Made by a program: the position numbers and the translations under genes. From Nocardioides campestrisoli (GTDB taxonomy: Bacteria; Actinomycetota; Actinomycetes; Propionibacteriales; Nocardioidaceae): a stretch of DNA of 64,000 bases. The DNA lies in the NCBI RefSeq assembly GCF_013624435.2, contig NZ_CP061768.1:2560001-2624000 (forward strand), in the 5' to 3' direction. Positions 49,414-57,776 of this stretch are shown here, one piece after another; the stretch's first letter is position 1, and each line of letters opens with the position of its first letter. The notes beneath the pieces were generated by a model, which saw nothing but the letters and a program-made list of their open reading frames with translations, was not told where the DNA came from and did no database searches.

Positions 49414-49851
49414 TCAGGCGGGGGTCTTGGGCGCGACCAGGCGGGTAGCCTGCCAGTCCTTGCTGACGGCTGCCGTGGTGGTCTGGACCAGGCCCGCGAT
49501 CGGCGCAGCCTCGGCGATGTCGGCGGCATCGACACTGTTGGGTCGTCCCACCTTCGGAGTCAGGAGCCAGATGGCACCACCGCCGACGACGTCGGCCTTG
49601 GCGTCCACCAGGCCGTCGGCCAGGTCGCCGTCGTCGTCGCGCCACCACAGCACGACGGCGTCGACCACGTTGCCGTAGTCGCCGTCGACCATGTCGGCGT
49701 CGATGCAGTCCTCGATCGCGATCCGCAGGTCGTCGTCAGTGTCCTGGTCCCAGCCGAGCTCCTGCACGACGAGACCGGGCTTGAAGCCCATCCTGGTCCC
49801 GATGCCGTCTCCAGCCCCCTGGGTGGACTCACCGCCCACGCTCGCAGTCAC
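49414..49851 (-). CDS. DUF3052 family protein
   Basis: A 145-residue protein of the actinobacterial DUF3052 family: LGWDQDTDDDLRIAIEDCIDADMVDGDYGNVVDAVVLWWRDDDGD (~32-76) is the diagnostic core, followed by LLTPKVGRPNSVDAADIAEAAPIAGLVQTT. Acidic residues dominate and no enzyme motif is seen. In actinobacteria it typically sits divergent from aceE, as here. GAAGGAGG precedes the GTG start. Function unknown. Confidence 0.85.
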   Translation of the reverse strand: MTASVGGESTQGAGDGIGTRMGFKPGLVVQELGWDQDTDDDLRIAIEDCIDADMVDGDYGNVVDAVVLWWRDDDGDLADGLVDAKADVVGGGAIWLLTPKVGRPNSVDAADIAEAAPIAGLVQTTTAAVSKDWQATRLVAPKTPA

Positions 49852-50005
49852 CGGACCCTCCTTCGTCTCGTCCCCACGGGTACGTGGGGTGGTGAGTAGT
49901 CCAGCGGAGTCCGGGCCTGAGCGCAAGCCTGCGCCCGGGACGAGCCTCGTGGCGCGTACTGGCCGGTAGATTTTTTGGGCACCACCCGCGTGCAACGATG
50001 CAGGG

Positions 50006-52768
50006 GTGAATGACCAGCAACTGGACCGACCGCAGACCCCGCCCGTCATCCACGAGGGGCTCCCCACCCAGCTCCCGGACATCGATCCGGAGGAGACGCA
50101 GGAGTGGCTCGCCAGCTTCGACGCCATGGTGGGGGACCGCGGCCGCGACCGGGCCCGCTACGTGATGCTCCGCCTGCTCGAGCGGGCGCGCGAGCAGGCA
50201 GTCGGCGTCCCCGCCCTCCGCTCCACCGACTACATCAACACCATCCCGCCCGAGCGTGAGCCCTGGTTCCCCGGCGACGAGCAGATCGAGCGGCGGATCC
50301 GCGCCTTCATCCGCTGGAACGCCGCGGTGATGGTCTCCAGCGCCAACCGCAAGGGCCTCGAGGTCGGCGGGCACATCGCCACCTACCAGTCCGCGGCCAG
50401 CCTCTACGAGGTCGGCTTCAACCACTTCTTCCGCGGCAAGGACCACCCCGGCGGTGGCGACCAGGTCTACATCCAGGGCCACGCCTCCCCCGGCATCTAC
50501 GCCCGCGCGTTCCTGGAGGGCCGGCTGAGCGAGGAGCAGCTCCAGCGGTTCCGCCAGGAGGTCCAGCACGGCAAGGGGGCCGGGCTCCCGTCGTACCCGC
50601 ACCCCCGGCTGATGCCCGACTTCTGGGAGTTCCCCACCGTCTCGATGGGCCTGACCGGCATCAACTCCATCTACCAGGCCCGCTTCAACCGCTACCTGCA
50701 CAACCGCGGGATCAAGGACACCAGCGACCAGCGCGTCTGGGCGTTCATGGGCGACGGCGAGATGGCCGAGCCCGAGTCGCTCGGGGCGATCCGCGTGGCG
50801 GCCCGTGAGGAGCTGGACAACCTCACCTGGGTCATCAACTGCAACCTCCAGCAGCTCGACGGCCCGGTGACCGGCAACGGCAAGATCATCCAGGAGCTCG
50901 AGTCCAACTTCCGCGGCGCCGGATGGAACGTGATCAAGGTGGTCTGGGGCCGCGAGTGGGACTCGCTGCTCGGCGCGGACGTCGACGGCGTCCTGGTCAA
51001 CCGGATGAACAACACCCCCGACGGCCAGTTCCAGACCTACCACGCCGAGGGCGGCGCCTACATCCGCGACCACTTCTTCGGATCCGACCCCAGGCTCCGC
51101 CAGATGGTGGAGCACATGAGCGACGACCAGATCCTCAAGCTCGCCCGCGGCGGTCACGACTACCGCAAGGTGTACGCCGCCTTCGACTCCGCGAGCAAGC
51201 ACGCCGGTCAGCCGACGGTGATCCTGGCCAAGACGATCAAGGGCTGGACGCTGGACTCGCTGGAGAGCAAGAACGCCTCCCACCAGATGAAGAAGCTGAC
51301 CCCGGCGGACCTCAAGAAGTACCGCGACCGCCTCTACCTGCCGATCAGCGACCGCGAGCTCGAGGAGTCCTACGAGCGCACCGGCGGCGCCCCCTTCTTC
51401 CACCCGGGCAAGGACTCCCCCGAGATCCAGTACATGCTGGAGCGGCGCCGCGAGCTGGGCGGGTCGCTGCCCCGTCGCGTCGACCGGTCCAAGCCCCTCT
51501 CGCTGCCCGGCGACGAGGCCTACGCGGAGCTCAAGCAGGGCTCGGGGAAGAACCAGGTCGCCACCACGATGGCCCTGGTCCGCCTGCTGCGTGACTGGAT
51601 GAAGCACCCCGGCATCGGCGAGCGGATCGTGCCGATCGCGCCCGACGAGTACCGGACCTTCGGCATGGACTCGATGTTCCCCAGCGCCAAGGTCTACAAC
51701 CCCGGGGGCCAGCAGTACGAGTCGGTCGACCGCAAGCTGCTGCTCTCCTACAAGGAGTCCAAGCAGGGCCAGATGCTGCACGAGGGCATCTCCGAGGCAG
51801 GCGCCGTCGCCTCGGCCACGGCCGCGGGGTCGGCGTACGCCACCCACGGCGAGCAGATGATCCCGTTCTACATCTTCTACTCGATGTTCGGCTTCCAGCG
51901 GACCGGCGACTCCATCTGGGCGATGGCCGACCAGATGGCCCGCGGGTTCCTCATCGGCGCCACGGCAGGACGCACCACCCTGACGGGCGAGGGCCTCCAG
52001 CACGCGGACGGCCACTCGCCGCTGCTGGCCAGCACCAACCCGGCGGTCGTGCACTACGACCCGGCGTACGCCTACGAGCTCGGCCACATCATGCGCTCCG
52101 GCCTGGAGCGGATGTACGGGTCGCAGCCCGAGAACGTCATCTTCTACCTGACCGTCTACAACGAGCCGGTCGTGCAGCCGGCGGAGCCGCAGGACGTCGA
52201 CGTGGAGGGGATCCTCCGTGGCCTGCACCGCGTGGAGACCGCCGAGGGCGAGGGGCCGCGGGTCCAGCTCATGGGCTCCGGCATCTCCCTGCCCTGGGTC
52301 GAGGAGGCCGCCAGGCTGCTGCGCGAGGAGTGGGGCGTGCAGGCAGACCGCTGGTCCGTCACCTCGTGGAACGAGCTGGCCCGCGACGGGGTCGCGGCGG
52401 AGGAGTGGAACCTGCTCCACCCCGGAGAGGACCGCCGCACCCCCTACGTGACCGACAAGCTCCGCGAGGCTGCCGGCCCGGTGGTCGCCGTCTCGGACTT
52501 CATGCGTGCGGTCCCTCTGCAGATCGCCCGCTGGGTGCCTGCCGACTACCGGGTGCTGGGCGCTGACGGGTTCGGCTTCGCCGACACCCGTCCGGCCGCA
52601 CGGCGGTTCTTCCACATCGACGCGCAGTCCATCGTCGTCCAGGCGCTCCAGGCGCTGGCGGACGCCGGAGAGGTGCCGGTCGAGAAGGTCGTGGAGGCCA
52701 AGGACCGTTACCGGATCGACGACCCCACCGCCGTGAGCGGGATCGCCCAGGAGGGCGGGGACGCCTGA
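50006..52768 (+). CDS. aceE: Pyruvate dehydrogenase E1 component (homodimeric AceE)
   Basis: A 920-residue thiamine diphosphate enzyme decarboxylating pyruvate and passing the acetyl group to lipoyl-E2, the entry to acetyl-CoA. The ThDP motif [10 protein letters not shown]...NLTWVINCN is at ~247-280. [21 protein letters not shown] (~152), [20 protein letters not shown] (~210) and [20 protein letters not shown] (~655) are characteristic of the homodimeric type. The GTG start has AGGGG close by, and a TAGATT hexamer at ~49966 could be the -10 of a short leader. The E2 and E3 genes are not in the window. Confidence 0.95.
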   Translation: MNDQQLDRPQTPPVIHEGLPTQLPDIDPEETQEWLASFDAMVGDRGRDRARYVMLRLLERAREQAVGVPALRSTDYINTIPPEREPWFPGDEQIERRIRAFIRWNAAVMVSSANRKGLEVGGHIATYQSAASLYEVGFNHFFRGKDHPGGGDQVYIQGHASPGIYARAFLEGRLSEEQLQRFRQEVQHGKGAGLPSYPHPRLMPDFWEFPTVSMGLTGINSIYQARFNRYLHNRGIKDTSDQRVWAFMGDGEMAEPESLGAIRVAAREELDNLTWVINCNLQQLDGPVTGNGKIIQELESNFRGAGWNVIKVVWGREWDSLLGADVDGVLVNRMNNTPDGQFQTYHAEGGAYIRDHFFGSDPRLRQMVEHMSDDQILKLARGGHDYRKVYAAFDSASKHAGQPTVILAKTIKGWTLDSLESKNASHQMKKLTPADLKKYRDRLYLPISDRELEESYERTGGAPFFHPGKDSPEIQYMLERRRELGGSLPRRVDRSKPLSLPGDEAYAELKQGSGKNQVATTMALVRLLRDWMKHPGIGERIVPIAPDEYRTFGMDSMFPSAKVYNPGGQQYESVDRKLLLSYKESKQGQMLHEGISEAGAVASATAAGSAYATHGEQMIPFYIFYSMFGFQRTGDSIWAMADQMARGFLIGATAGRTTLTGEGLQHADGHSPLLASTNPAVVHYDPAYAYELGHIMRSGLERMYGSQPENVIFYLTVYNEPVVQPAEPQDVDVEGILRGLHRVETAEGEGPRVQLMGSGISLPWVEEAARLLREEWGVQADRWSVTSWNELARDGVAAEEWNLLHPGEDRRTPYVTDKLREAAGPVVAVSDFMRAVPLQIARWVPADYRVLGADGFGFADTRPAARRFFHIDAQSIVVQALQALADAGEVPVEKVVEAKDRYRIDDPTAVSGIAQEGGDA

Positions 52769-52780
52769 CCCGCTCCGCCG

Positions 52781-53776
52781 TCACCCCGGGATGCTGTGCA
52801 ACGACGGCACCGGGGTGACGGGGGCGCGCCCGGCGGCGGCCTGCCGCACCGGTCGGGCGGCACCCTCCTCCAGGAGGCGACGCCACTTGACCCGGGAGTG
52901 GCGCGACGGCCGGGTGCCGGCGATGAACTCCTCGACCAGGTCGACGAACCTCTCCGGGTGGTCCTTGTGCGGGAAGTGCCCCGCCCGGTCGAGCACCTGC
53001 ACCTGGGCCCCCGGAGCCAGTGCGGCGGCGTGCGCGGCGTGCTTGGCGGGAATGACGTGGTCGTCGGCCCCCCAGATCACCAGCATCGGCATCTCGCGCG
53101 TCAGGTAGGCCCGGTCGGACATCGTCACGACCTGTCCCTTCCAGTCGACCACGGCACGCACCACGTGCCGGATGGCCGCCCGCTGCCGGGGGTCGGAGAA
53201 CTGCTCGTAGACGTTGGCCACCTCGTCGAGGTCACGGGTACGCGGCAGTCCGGTCGCGGAGAGCACCCGCAAGGTGGTCGCCGCGACGTGCCGGATCCCG
53301 GGCAGGGTGAGCACGCCCATCGCCTGGTGGAACCCCGGGGTGGTGATCGCGCGGATCGCCGGGGTCACGTCAGGACCGAGGCCACCGGAGGAGACCAGCA
53401 CGATCCGCTCGGTCCGCTCGGGGTACTGGTAGGCGAACTGCATCGCCACGCCGCCGCCGAAGCTGTGCCCCACCACGGTGACCTTGTCGATGCCCAGCAC
53501 GGTGAGCAGGTCGCGCATCCCGTTGGCGTAGCCACCGAGGCTGTAGTCGGCGCGCGGCTTGTCGGAACGCCCGTGGCCCAGCAGGTCGGGGGCGATCACC
53601 GTGTGGTGGCGGGCGAGCCGCTCGATCACCGGCGCCCAGGTCCGGTGGTCGCACCCGACCCCGTGCAGCAACAGGACCGGCGAACCCGAGCCGGCCCGGA
53701 CGTACGCGCGGCGGTGGCCGTGCACGGTGACGAAGGAAACCTGGAAGGACTTCTCGGCCACGATCGTCTCCTTCAT
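52781..53776 (-). CDS. Alpha/beta fold hydrolase
   Basis: A 331-residue hydrolase. The oxyanion region is LLLHGVGCDHRTWAP (~35-49), the nucleophile elbow VVGHSFGGGVAMQFA (Ser ~103), the acid VIWGADDHVIPAKHA (~235) and the histidine DRAGHFPHKDHPERFV (~263). It ends in a basic tail. The fold includes epoxide hydrolases, esterases and C-C bond hydrolases, and no substrate can be given. It is convergent with aceE (12 bp) and divergent from fasR, whose operator-like repeat lies in the 104-bp gap. Confidence 0.85.
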   Translation of the reverse strand: MKETIVAEKSFQVSFVTVHGHRRAYVRAGSGSPVLLLHGVGCDHRTWAPVIERLARHHTVIAPDLLGHGRSDKPRADYSLGGYANGMRDLLTVLGIDKVTVVGHSFGGGVAMQFAYQYPERTERIVLVSSGGLGPDVTPAIRAITTPGFHQAMGVLTLPGIRHVAATTLRVLSATGLPRTRDLDEVANVYEQFSDPRQRAAIRHVVRAVVDWKGQVVTMSDRAYLTREMPMLVIWGADDHVIPAKHAAHAAALAPGAQVQVLDRAGHFPHKDHPERFVDLVEEFIAGTRPSRHSRVKWRRLLEEGAARPVRQAAAGRAPVTPVPSLHSIPG

Positions 53777-53833
53777 CGGCGGGTACTGGAGTCAACCAGT
53801 TTCCGCCCGCAGGCGGCGGCGCGGACCGGCCAT

Positions 53834-53880
53834 ACGTCACCTGATCGTGACGTTTGGCAGAACTCCACTAATCTGGGTCC
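53834..53880 (+). promoter_or_regulatory. fasR promoter with inverted repeat
   Basis: ACGTCAC (53834-53840), a 6-nt spacer, and GTGACGT (53847-53853) form a perfect inverted repeat that overlaps the -35 position. TAATCT (53869-53874) is a TANNNT -10 ending 6 nt before the GTG start. The regulator is unknown; autoregulation is possible. Confidence 0.55.
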
Positions 53881-55122
53881 GTGACCGCCAGTTCGGACGA
53901 GCCGGTTCCGGAGCACCGCGCCGGCATCGCCTCAGCCCTCTCCCGCTCCTCCGGCGCGCTCAGCACGGCCGCGATGTCCCGGATGGAGACCGAGCTCCCG
54001 TGGTTCCGCGAGCTCAGCGCGGAGGACCGCTCCTGGGTCGGCCTGATCGTCCAGGCCGGCATCAGGGGCTTCACCGGCTGGCTGCTCAGCCCGCCCGCGA
54101 CCGGGGCCGAGGGCTCCTGGGGCCATGCCCTGGCCGGCCAGGTCTTCGGCGCCGCCCCACGCGAGCTCGCCGGGGTGATCAACCTCCAGCAGACCGTCGA
54201 CCTGATCCGGCTGAGCATCGACGTGGTCGAGTCCAACATCGATCGCCTGGTCCCCCCGGGGGACCTGCCCGCGGTGCGTGCGGCGGTGATGCGCTACGCC
54301 CGCGAGGTCGCCTTCGCGACCGCGGAGGTCTACGCGCGAGCCGCCGAGTCCCGGGGCGCCTGGGACGCCCGGCTGGAGGCGCTGGTCGTGGACTCGGTGC
54401 TGCGCTCCGAGGGTGACGAGACCCTGCTCTCCCGCGCCAGCGCCCTGGGCTGGGCCGCCCGCGACGGGGTGGCCGTCGTCCTCGGCGACGTGCCGTCGGC
54501 CCGCACCGAGACCGACGTCTTCGAGGAGGTACGTCGGGTCGCACGCGAAGCGGGCATGGATGCGTTGTGCGCCGCCCAGGGCGAGCGCCTGGTCGTCGTG
54601 CTCGGCGGCGTCGACGACGGCCTCGCCGCCGCCCGGGTGGTCTGCGGGCTCTTCGGCGACGGACCGGTGGTGGTCGGCCCGGTCACCAGCGGGCTCGACC
54701 GGGCACACGTCTCCGCCCGGGCGGCGGGTTCGGCCCTGCGTGCGGCCCCCGGCTGGCCGCAGGCACCCCGGCCGGTCTCGAGCGACGACCTGCTGCCCGA
54801 GCGCGCCCTGGCCGGGGACGGTCACGCGCGGCGCCGCCTGGTCGAGGAGGTCTACCGACCCCTGCTCGCCTCCCGCGGCACCCTGGAGTCCACCGTCTCG
54901 GCGTACCTGGCCGCCGGCGGCTCGACCGAGGCGGCCGGGCGGGCGCTCTTCGTCCACCCGAACACGGTCCGTTACCGGCTGCGGCAGGTCGTCGGGCTCA
55001 CCGGTCTGGACCCCACCGTGCCGCGGGAGGGCTTCACCCTGCAGATCGCGCTCGTGCTGGGCCGGCAGTCTCCCCGCACCGAGTCGTCGACATTTGTAGG
55101 AAACGACCAAAAAACTCCGTGA
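53881..55122 (+). CDS. fasR: PucR-family activator of fatty acid synthesis (FasR-like)
   Basis: A 413-residue regulator. Residues ~40-150 are helical. Residues ~170-290 form a GGDEF-like degenerate sensing domain (ERLVVVLGGVDDGLAAARVVCGLF). The C-terminal PucR helix-turn-helix is clear: TLESTVSAYLAAGGSTEAAGRALFVHPNTVRYRLRQVVGLTGLDP (~338-382). The gene directly precedes fabD, the arrangement known from Streptomyces coelicolor, where the PucR-type FasR activates the fab operon. It is probably leaderless. An AT-rich patch at its 3' end (about 55090-55115) may carry the fabD promoter. Confidence 0.85.
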   Translation: MTASSDEPVPEHRAGIASALSRSSGALSTAAMSRMETELPWFRELSAEDRSWVGLIVQAGIRGFTGWLLSPPATGAEGSWGHALAGQVFGAAPRELAGVINLQQTVDLIRLSIDVVESNIDRLVPPGDLPAVRAAVMRYAREVAFATAEVYARAAESRGAWDARLEALVVDSVLRSEGDETLLSRASALGWAARDGVAVVLGDVPSARTETDVFEEVRRVAREAGMDALCAAQGERLVVVLGGVDDGLAAARVVCGLFGDGPVVVGPVTSGLDRAHVSARAAGSALRAAPGWPQAPRPVSSDDLLPERALAGDGHARRRLVEEVYRPLLASRGTLESTVSAYLAAGGSTEAAGRALFVHPNTVRYRLRQVVGLTGLDPTVPREGFTLQIALVLGRQSPRTESSTFVGNDQKTP

Positions 55123-55178
55123 CCTTTCGTCGCGAACGGCGATGGGTTCTGACCCCCGGGACCGGCACAGTGGTTCCC

Positions 55179-56363
55179 GTGCTCGTCATCGTCGCTCCCG
55201 GCCAAGGGGCCCAGTCCCCCGGCTTCCTCACGCCCTGGATCCAGGACGACCGCTTCAGGTCGCGCCTGGAGTGGCTCTCCACCGTCGCCGGGCTCGACCT
55301 CGTCGAGCACGGCACCACCTCGGACGCCGAGACCCTGCGCGACACCCGGATCGCCCAGCCCCTGCTGGTCGCCGCCGGCCTGGTGACCGCGCTCGAGCTC
55401 TTCCCGCACCCCGGGGACGCCTTCGAGCGGATCGGCGCCGTCGCCGGGCACAGCGTGGGCGAGCTGACCGCCGCGGCCGGTGCCCGCGCGATCACCGCGG
55501 AGCAGGCGATGGTCCTGGTGCGCGAGCGCGGCGAGTCGATGGCTCGTGCGGCCGCCGTCACCCCGACCGGCATGACCGCCGTCCTGGGAGGCGACCGGAC
55601 CGAGGTCCTCGCCGCCCTGGACCGGCACGGTCTGACCGCGGCCAACGACAACGGCCCCGGCCAGGTGGTCGCGGCCGGGACGCGGGAGCAGCTGGACGCC
55701 CTCGCCGCCGACCCGCCGGCGAAGGCGCGCCTGGTCCCGCTGAGCGTGGCCGGCGCGTTCCACACCTCGCACATGGAGCCCGCCGTCTCCCACCTCGCCC
55801 AGCTCGCCGCCTCGGTCTCCACCCACGACCCGCGCACCCGGGTGATCTCCAACCGGGACGGCCAGATCGTCCACGACGGACAGGAGCTGCTCGCCCGCCT
55901 CGTCGGGCAGATCGCCGCCCCGGTCCGCTGGGACCTGTGCCTGGAGACCATGCGGGACCTCGGCGTCACCGGCCTGCTCGAGGTGCCGCCCGCCGGCACG
56001 CTGACGGCGATCGCGAAGCGGGCGCTGCCCGGCGTGGAGACGTTCGCGCTCAAGCACCCCGACCAGCTCGCCGATGCCCGCACCTTCTGCGAGCGTCACG
56101 GCGAGGCCTCCCCCGTGGACCTCTCCCCCACCTGGCGGATGGTGGTGGCCCCGGCCAAGGGGACCTTCCACCGGTCGGCCGCAGCCGCCGCCGCGGACTC
56201 CCTCGGCCCGGGATCGGTCATCGGGGACGTCGCCAGCCTGCGCGAGCGCACCCAGGTCTCGGCCCGTCACGGCGGGCAGGTCGTCGAGTGGCTGGTCGAG
56301 GACGGCGACCCGGTGGCTCCCGGTCAGCCCCTGCTCCGTCTGCACCCCCAGGGCGTCGGGTGA
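55179..56363 (+). CDS. fabD: Malonyl-CoA:ACP transacylase with extra C-terminal lipoyl-like domain
   Basis: A 394-residue FabD moving malonate from CoA to ACP. PGQGAQSPGFLTPW is the N-terminal motif. The active serine is in AGHSVGELTAAAGARA (~89), Arg in VRERGESMARA (~115) and the catalytic His in SVAGAFHTSHMEPA (~193). Family members are about 310 residues. Here ~80 more follow, ending RHGGQVVEWLVEDGDPVAPG and QPLLRL, which reads like half of a biotinyl/lipoyl barrel without the modifiable lysine (RER in its place). The GTG at 55179 gives the usual start; a GTG 9 nt upstream is possible. Its stop overlaps the fabH start (GTGA). Confidence 0.9.
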   Translation: MLVIVAPGQGAQSPGFLTPWIQDDRFRSRLEWLSTVAGLDLVEHGTTSDAETLRDTRIAQPLLVAAGLVTALELFPHPGDAFERIGAVAGHSVGELTAAAGARAITAEQAMVLVRERGESMARAAAVTPTGMTAVLGGDRTEVLAALDRHGLTAANDNGPGQVVAAGTREQLDALAADPPAKARLVPLSVAGAFHTSHMEPAVSHLAQLAASVSTHDPRTRVISNRDGQIVHDGQELLARLVGQIAAPVRWDLCLETMRDLGVTGLLEVPPAGTLTAIAKRALPGVETFALKHPDQLADARTFCERHGEASPVDLSPTWRMVVAPAKGTFHRSAAAAAADSLGPGSVIGDVASLRERTQVSARHGGQVVEWLVEDGDPVAPGQPLLRLHPQGVG

Positions 56364-57382
56364 GGTCCTCACGTGGTCTCGCCGGTGCGACCGGGGCCCC
56401 GCACGCGCGGATCCTCGGCGTGGGCGCGTACCGGCCCAGCCGGGTCGTGCCCAACAGCGAGCTGGTCGCGGCGATCGACTCCACCGACGAATGGATCCAG
56501 CAGCGCTCGGGCATCCGGGAGCGCCGGTTCGCCGGACCCGAGGAGACCGTGCAGCGGATGGCCGTCGAGGCGGCGCGCGAGGCCCTGGCCCAGGCGGGTC
56601 TCGACGCGCCGCGGATCGACGCGGTCGTGGTGGCCACGGTCAGCCACCTGATGCAGACCCCGGCGATCGCGCCGGCCATCGCCCACGAGCTGGGGACCGA
56701 GCAGGCCGCGGCGTTCGACGTGTCGGCCGCCTGCGCGGGCTTCTGCCACGGCGTGGCCCTGGCCCAGGACATGGTGCGCGGCGGCAGCGCCGGCCACGTC
56801 CTGGTCATCGGGGTGGAGAGGCTCAGCGACATCACCTCCCCGACGGACCGGGGCACCGCCTTCATCTTCGCCGACGGAGCCGGGGCCGCCGTGGTGGGCC
56901 CGAGCGAGACGCCGGGCATCTCCCCGGTGGTCTGGGGCTCCGACGGGGAGCAGTTCGACCTGATCAGGTCCCGGGAGGACTGGCGAGACGTGCTCGGCAC
57001 CACCGCCGACCCCGGGAGCCGGATCATGCCGCACCTGACCATGCAGGGCAACGCCGTCTTCCGGTGGGCCTCGTTCGCGATGGCGAAGGTCGCCCAGCAG
57101 GCCCTGGACCGCGCGGGCATCACCGCCGACGAGCTCGACGTCTTCGTCCCCCACCAGGCCAACATGCGCATCATCGACGCCATGGCTCGAGCGATGCGGC
57201 TTCCCGACCACGTGCGGATCGCCCGCGACGTCGCCGAGTCGGGCAACACCTCCGCGGCGTCCGTCCCGCTGGCGCTGGCACGGATGATCGCCGAGGGGGA
57301 CGCCCGCCCGGGCGACAAGGCACTGCTCATCGCCTTCGGCGCCGGCTTGGCGTACGCCGCCCAGGTCGTCGTCGTCCCCTGA
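56360..57382 (+). CDS. fabH: 3-oxoacyl-ACP synthase III
   Basis: A 340-residue initiating ketosynthase condensing an acyl-CoA starter with malonyl-ACP. The catalytic triad is visible: Cys in DVSAACAGFCHG (~126), His in FVPHQANMRII (~267) and Asn in ESGNTSAASVPLAL (~297). STDEWIQQRSGIRERRF and the glycine-rich C-terminal GAGLAYAAQVVV are standard. The GTG start at 56360 overlaps the fabD stop by 4 nt, so the genes are translationally coupled. Actinobacterial FabH often prefers branched starters; specificity is not readable here. Confidence 0.95.
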   Translation: MRSSRGLAGATGAPHARILGVGAYRPSRVVPNSELVAAIDSTDEWIQQRSGIRERRFAGPEETVQRMAVEAAREALAQAGLDAPRIDAVVVATVSHLMQTPAIAPAIAHELGTEQAAAFDVSAACAGFCHGVALAQDMVRGGSAGHVLVIGVERLSDITSPTDRGTAFIFADGAGAAVVGPSETPGISPVVWGSDGEQFDLIRSREDWRDVLGTTADPGSRIMPHLTMQGNAVFRWASFAMAKVAQQALDRAGITADELDVFVPHQANMRIIDAMARAMRLPDHVRIARDVAESGNTSAASVPLALARMIAEGDARPGDKALLIAFGAGLAYAAQVVVVP

Positions 57383-57436
57383 CCACCCGGCACCACCCAC
57401 GACCTCCCACCATCCAGACCACCCAGCACCACCCAC
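57381..57436 (+). repeat. C-rich direct repeats in the acpP leader
   Basis: Two 20-bp copies of GACCACCC(G/A)GCACCACCCAC at 57381-57400 and 57417-57436, with one mismatch, start 36 bp apart. The whole fabH-acpP gap is nearly free of G on this strand and should be unstructured as RNA, ending in AAGGAGAAGGAAG before acpP. Confidence 0.75.
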
Positions 57437-57453
57437 CAAGGAGAAGGAAGCAG

Positions 57454-57705
57454 ATGACCACCGAAGAGATCCGCACCGACCTGGCCGACATCGTCAACGA
57501 GGTCGCCGGCATCGAGCCCGACGACGTGCAGCTCGACAAGTCGTTCGTCGACGACCTCGACGTCGACTCGCTGTCCATGGTCGAGGTCGTCGTGGCCGCC
57601 GAGGAGAAGTTCGGCGTCTCCATCCCCGACGACGAGGTCAAGAACCTGCGCACCGTCGGCGACGCCGTCGCCTTCATCGAGCGCGCCCGGACCGCCGCCG
57701 CCTGA
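57454..57705 (+). CDS. acpP: Acyl carrier protein
   Basis: An 83-residue acidic four-helix carrier. The phosphopantetheine serine is in DDLDVDSLSMVEVVVAAEEKFG (DSL, about residue 40). It carries growing acyl chains as thioesters for FabD, FabH and FabF. A strong AAGGAG/AAGGAAG site precedes the ATG. The gene is framed by a C-rich repeat leader and by a hairpin before fabF, features that may raise its expression over its neighbours. Confidence 0.95.
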   Translation: MTTEEIRTDLADIVNEVAGIEPDDVQLDKSFVDDLDVDSLSMVEVVVAAEEKFGVSIPDDEVKNLRTVGDAVAFIERARTAAA

Positions 57706-57710
57706 TCCGC

Positions 57711-57743
57711 CCGGCCGGTGGTCGTCCCGCGACCACCGGCCGG
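57711..57743 (+). terminator. Hairpin between acpP and fabF
   Basis: A perfect 14-bp stem: CCGGCCGGTGGTCG (57711-57724), loop TCCCG, and its complement (57730-57743). It starts 6 nt after the acpP stop, inside an operon. It could act as a partial terminator or as an mRNA 3'-end stabiliser that lets acpP transcript accumulate. Confidence 0.6.
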
Positions 57744-57776
57744 TCCGCCCCACTCCCTCATCGAACGGAACACCAC

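Noticed and set aside
49829..52615. A 928-codon open frame antisense to aceE
   Set aside because: No family similarity or start signal; third-position GC bias of aceE explains it.
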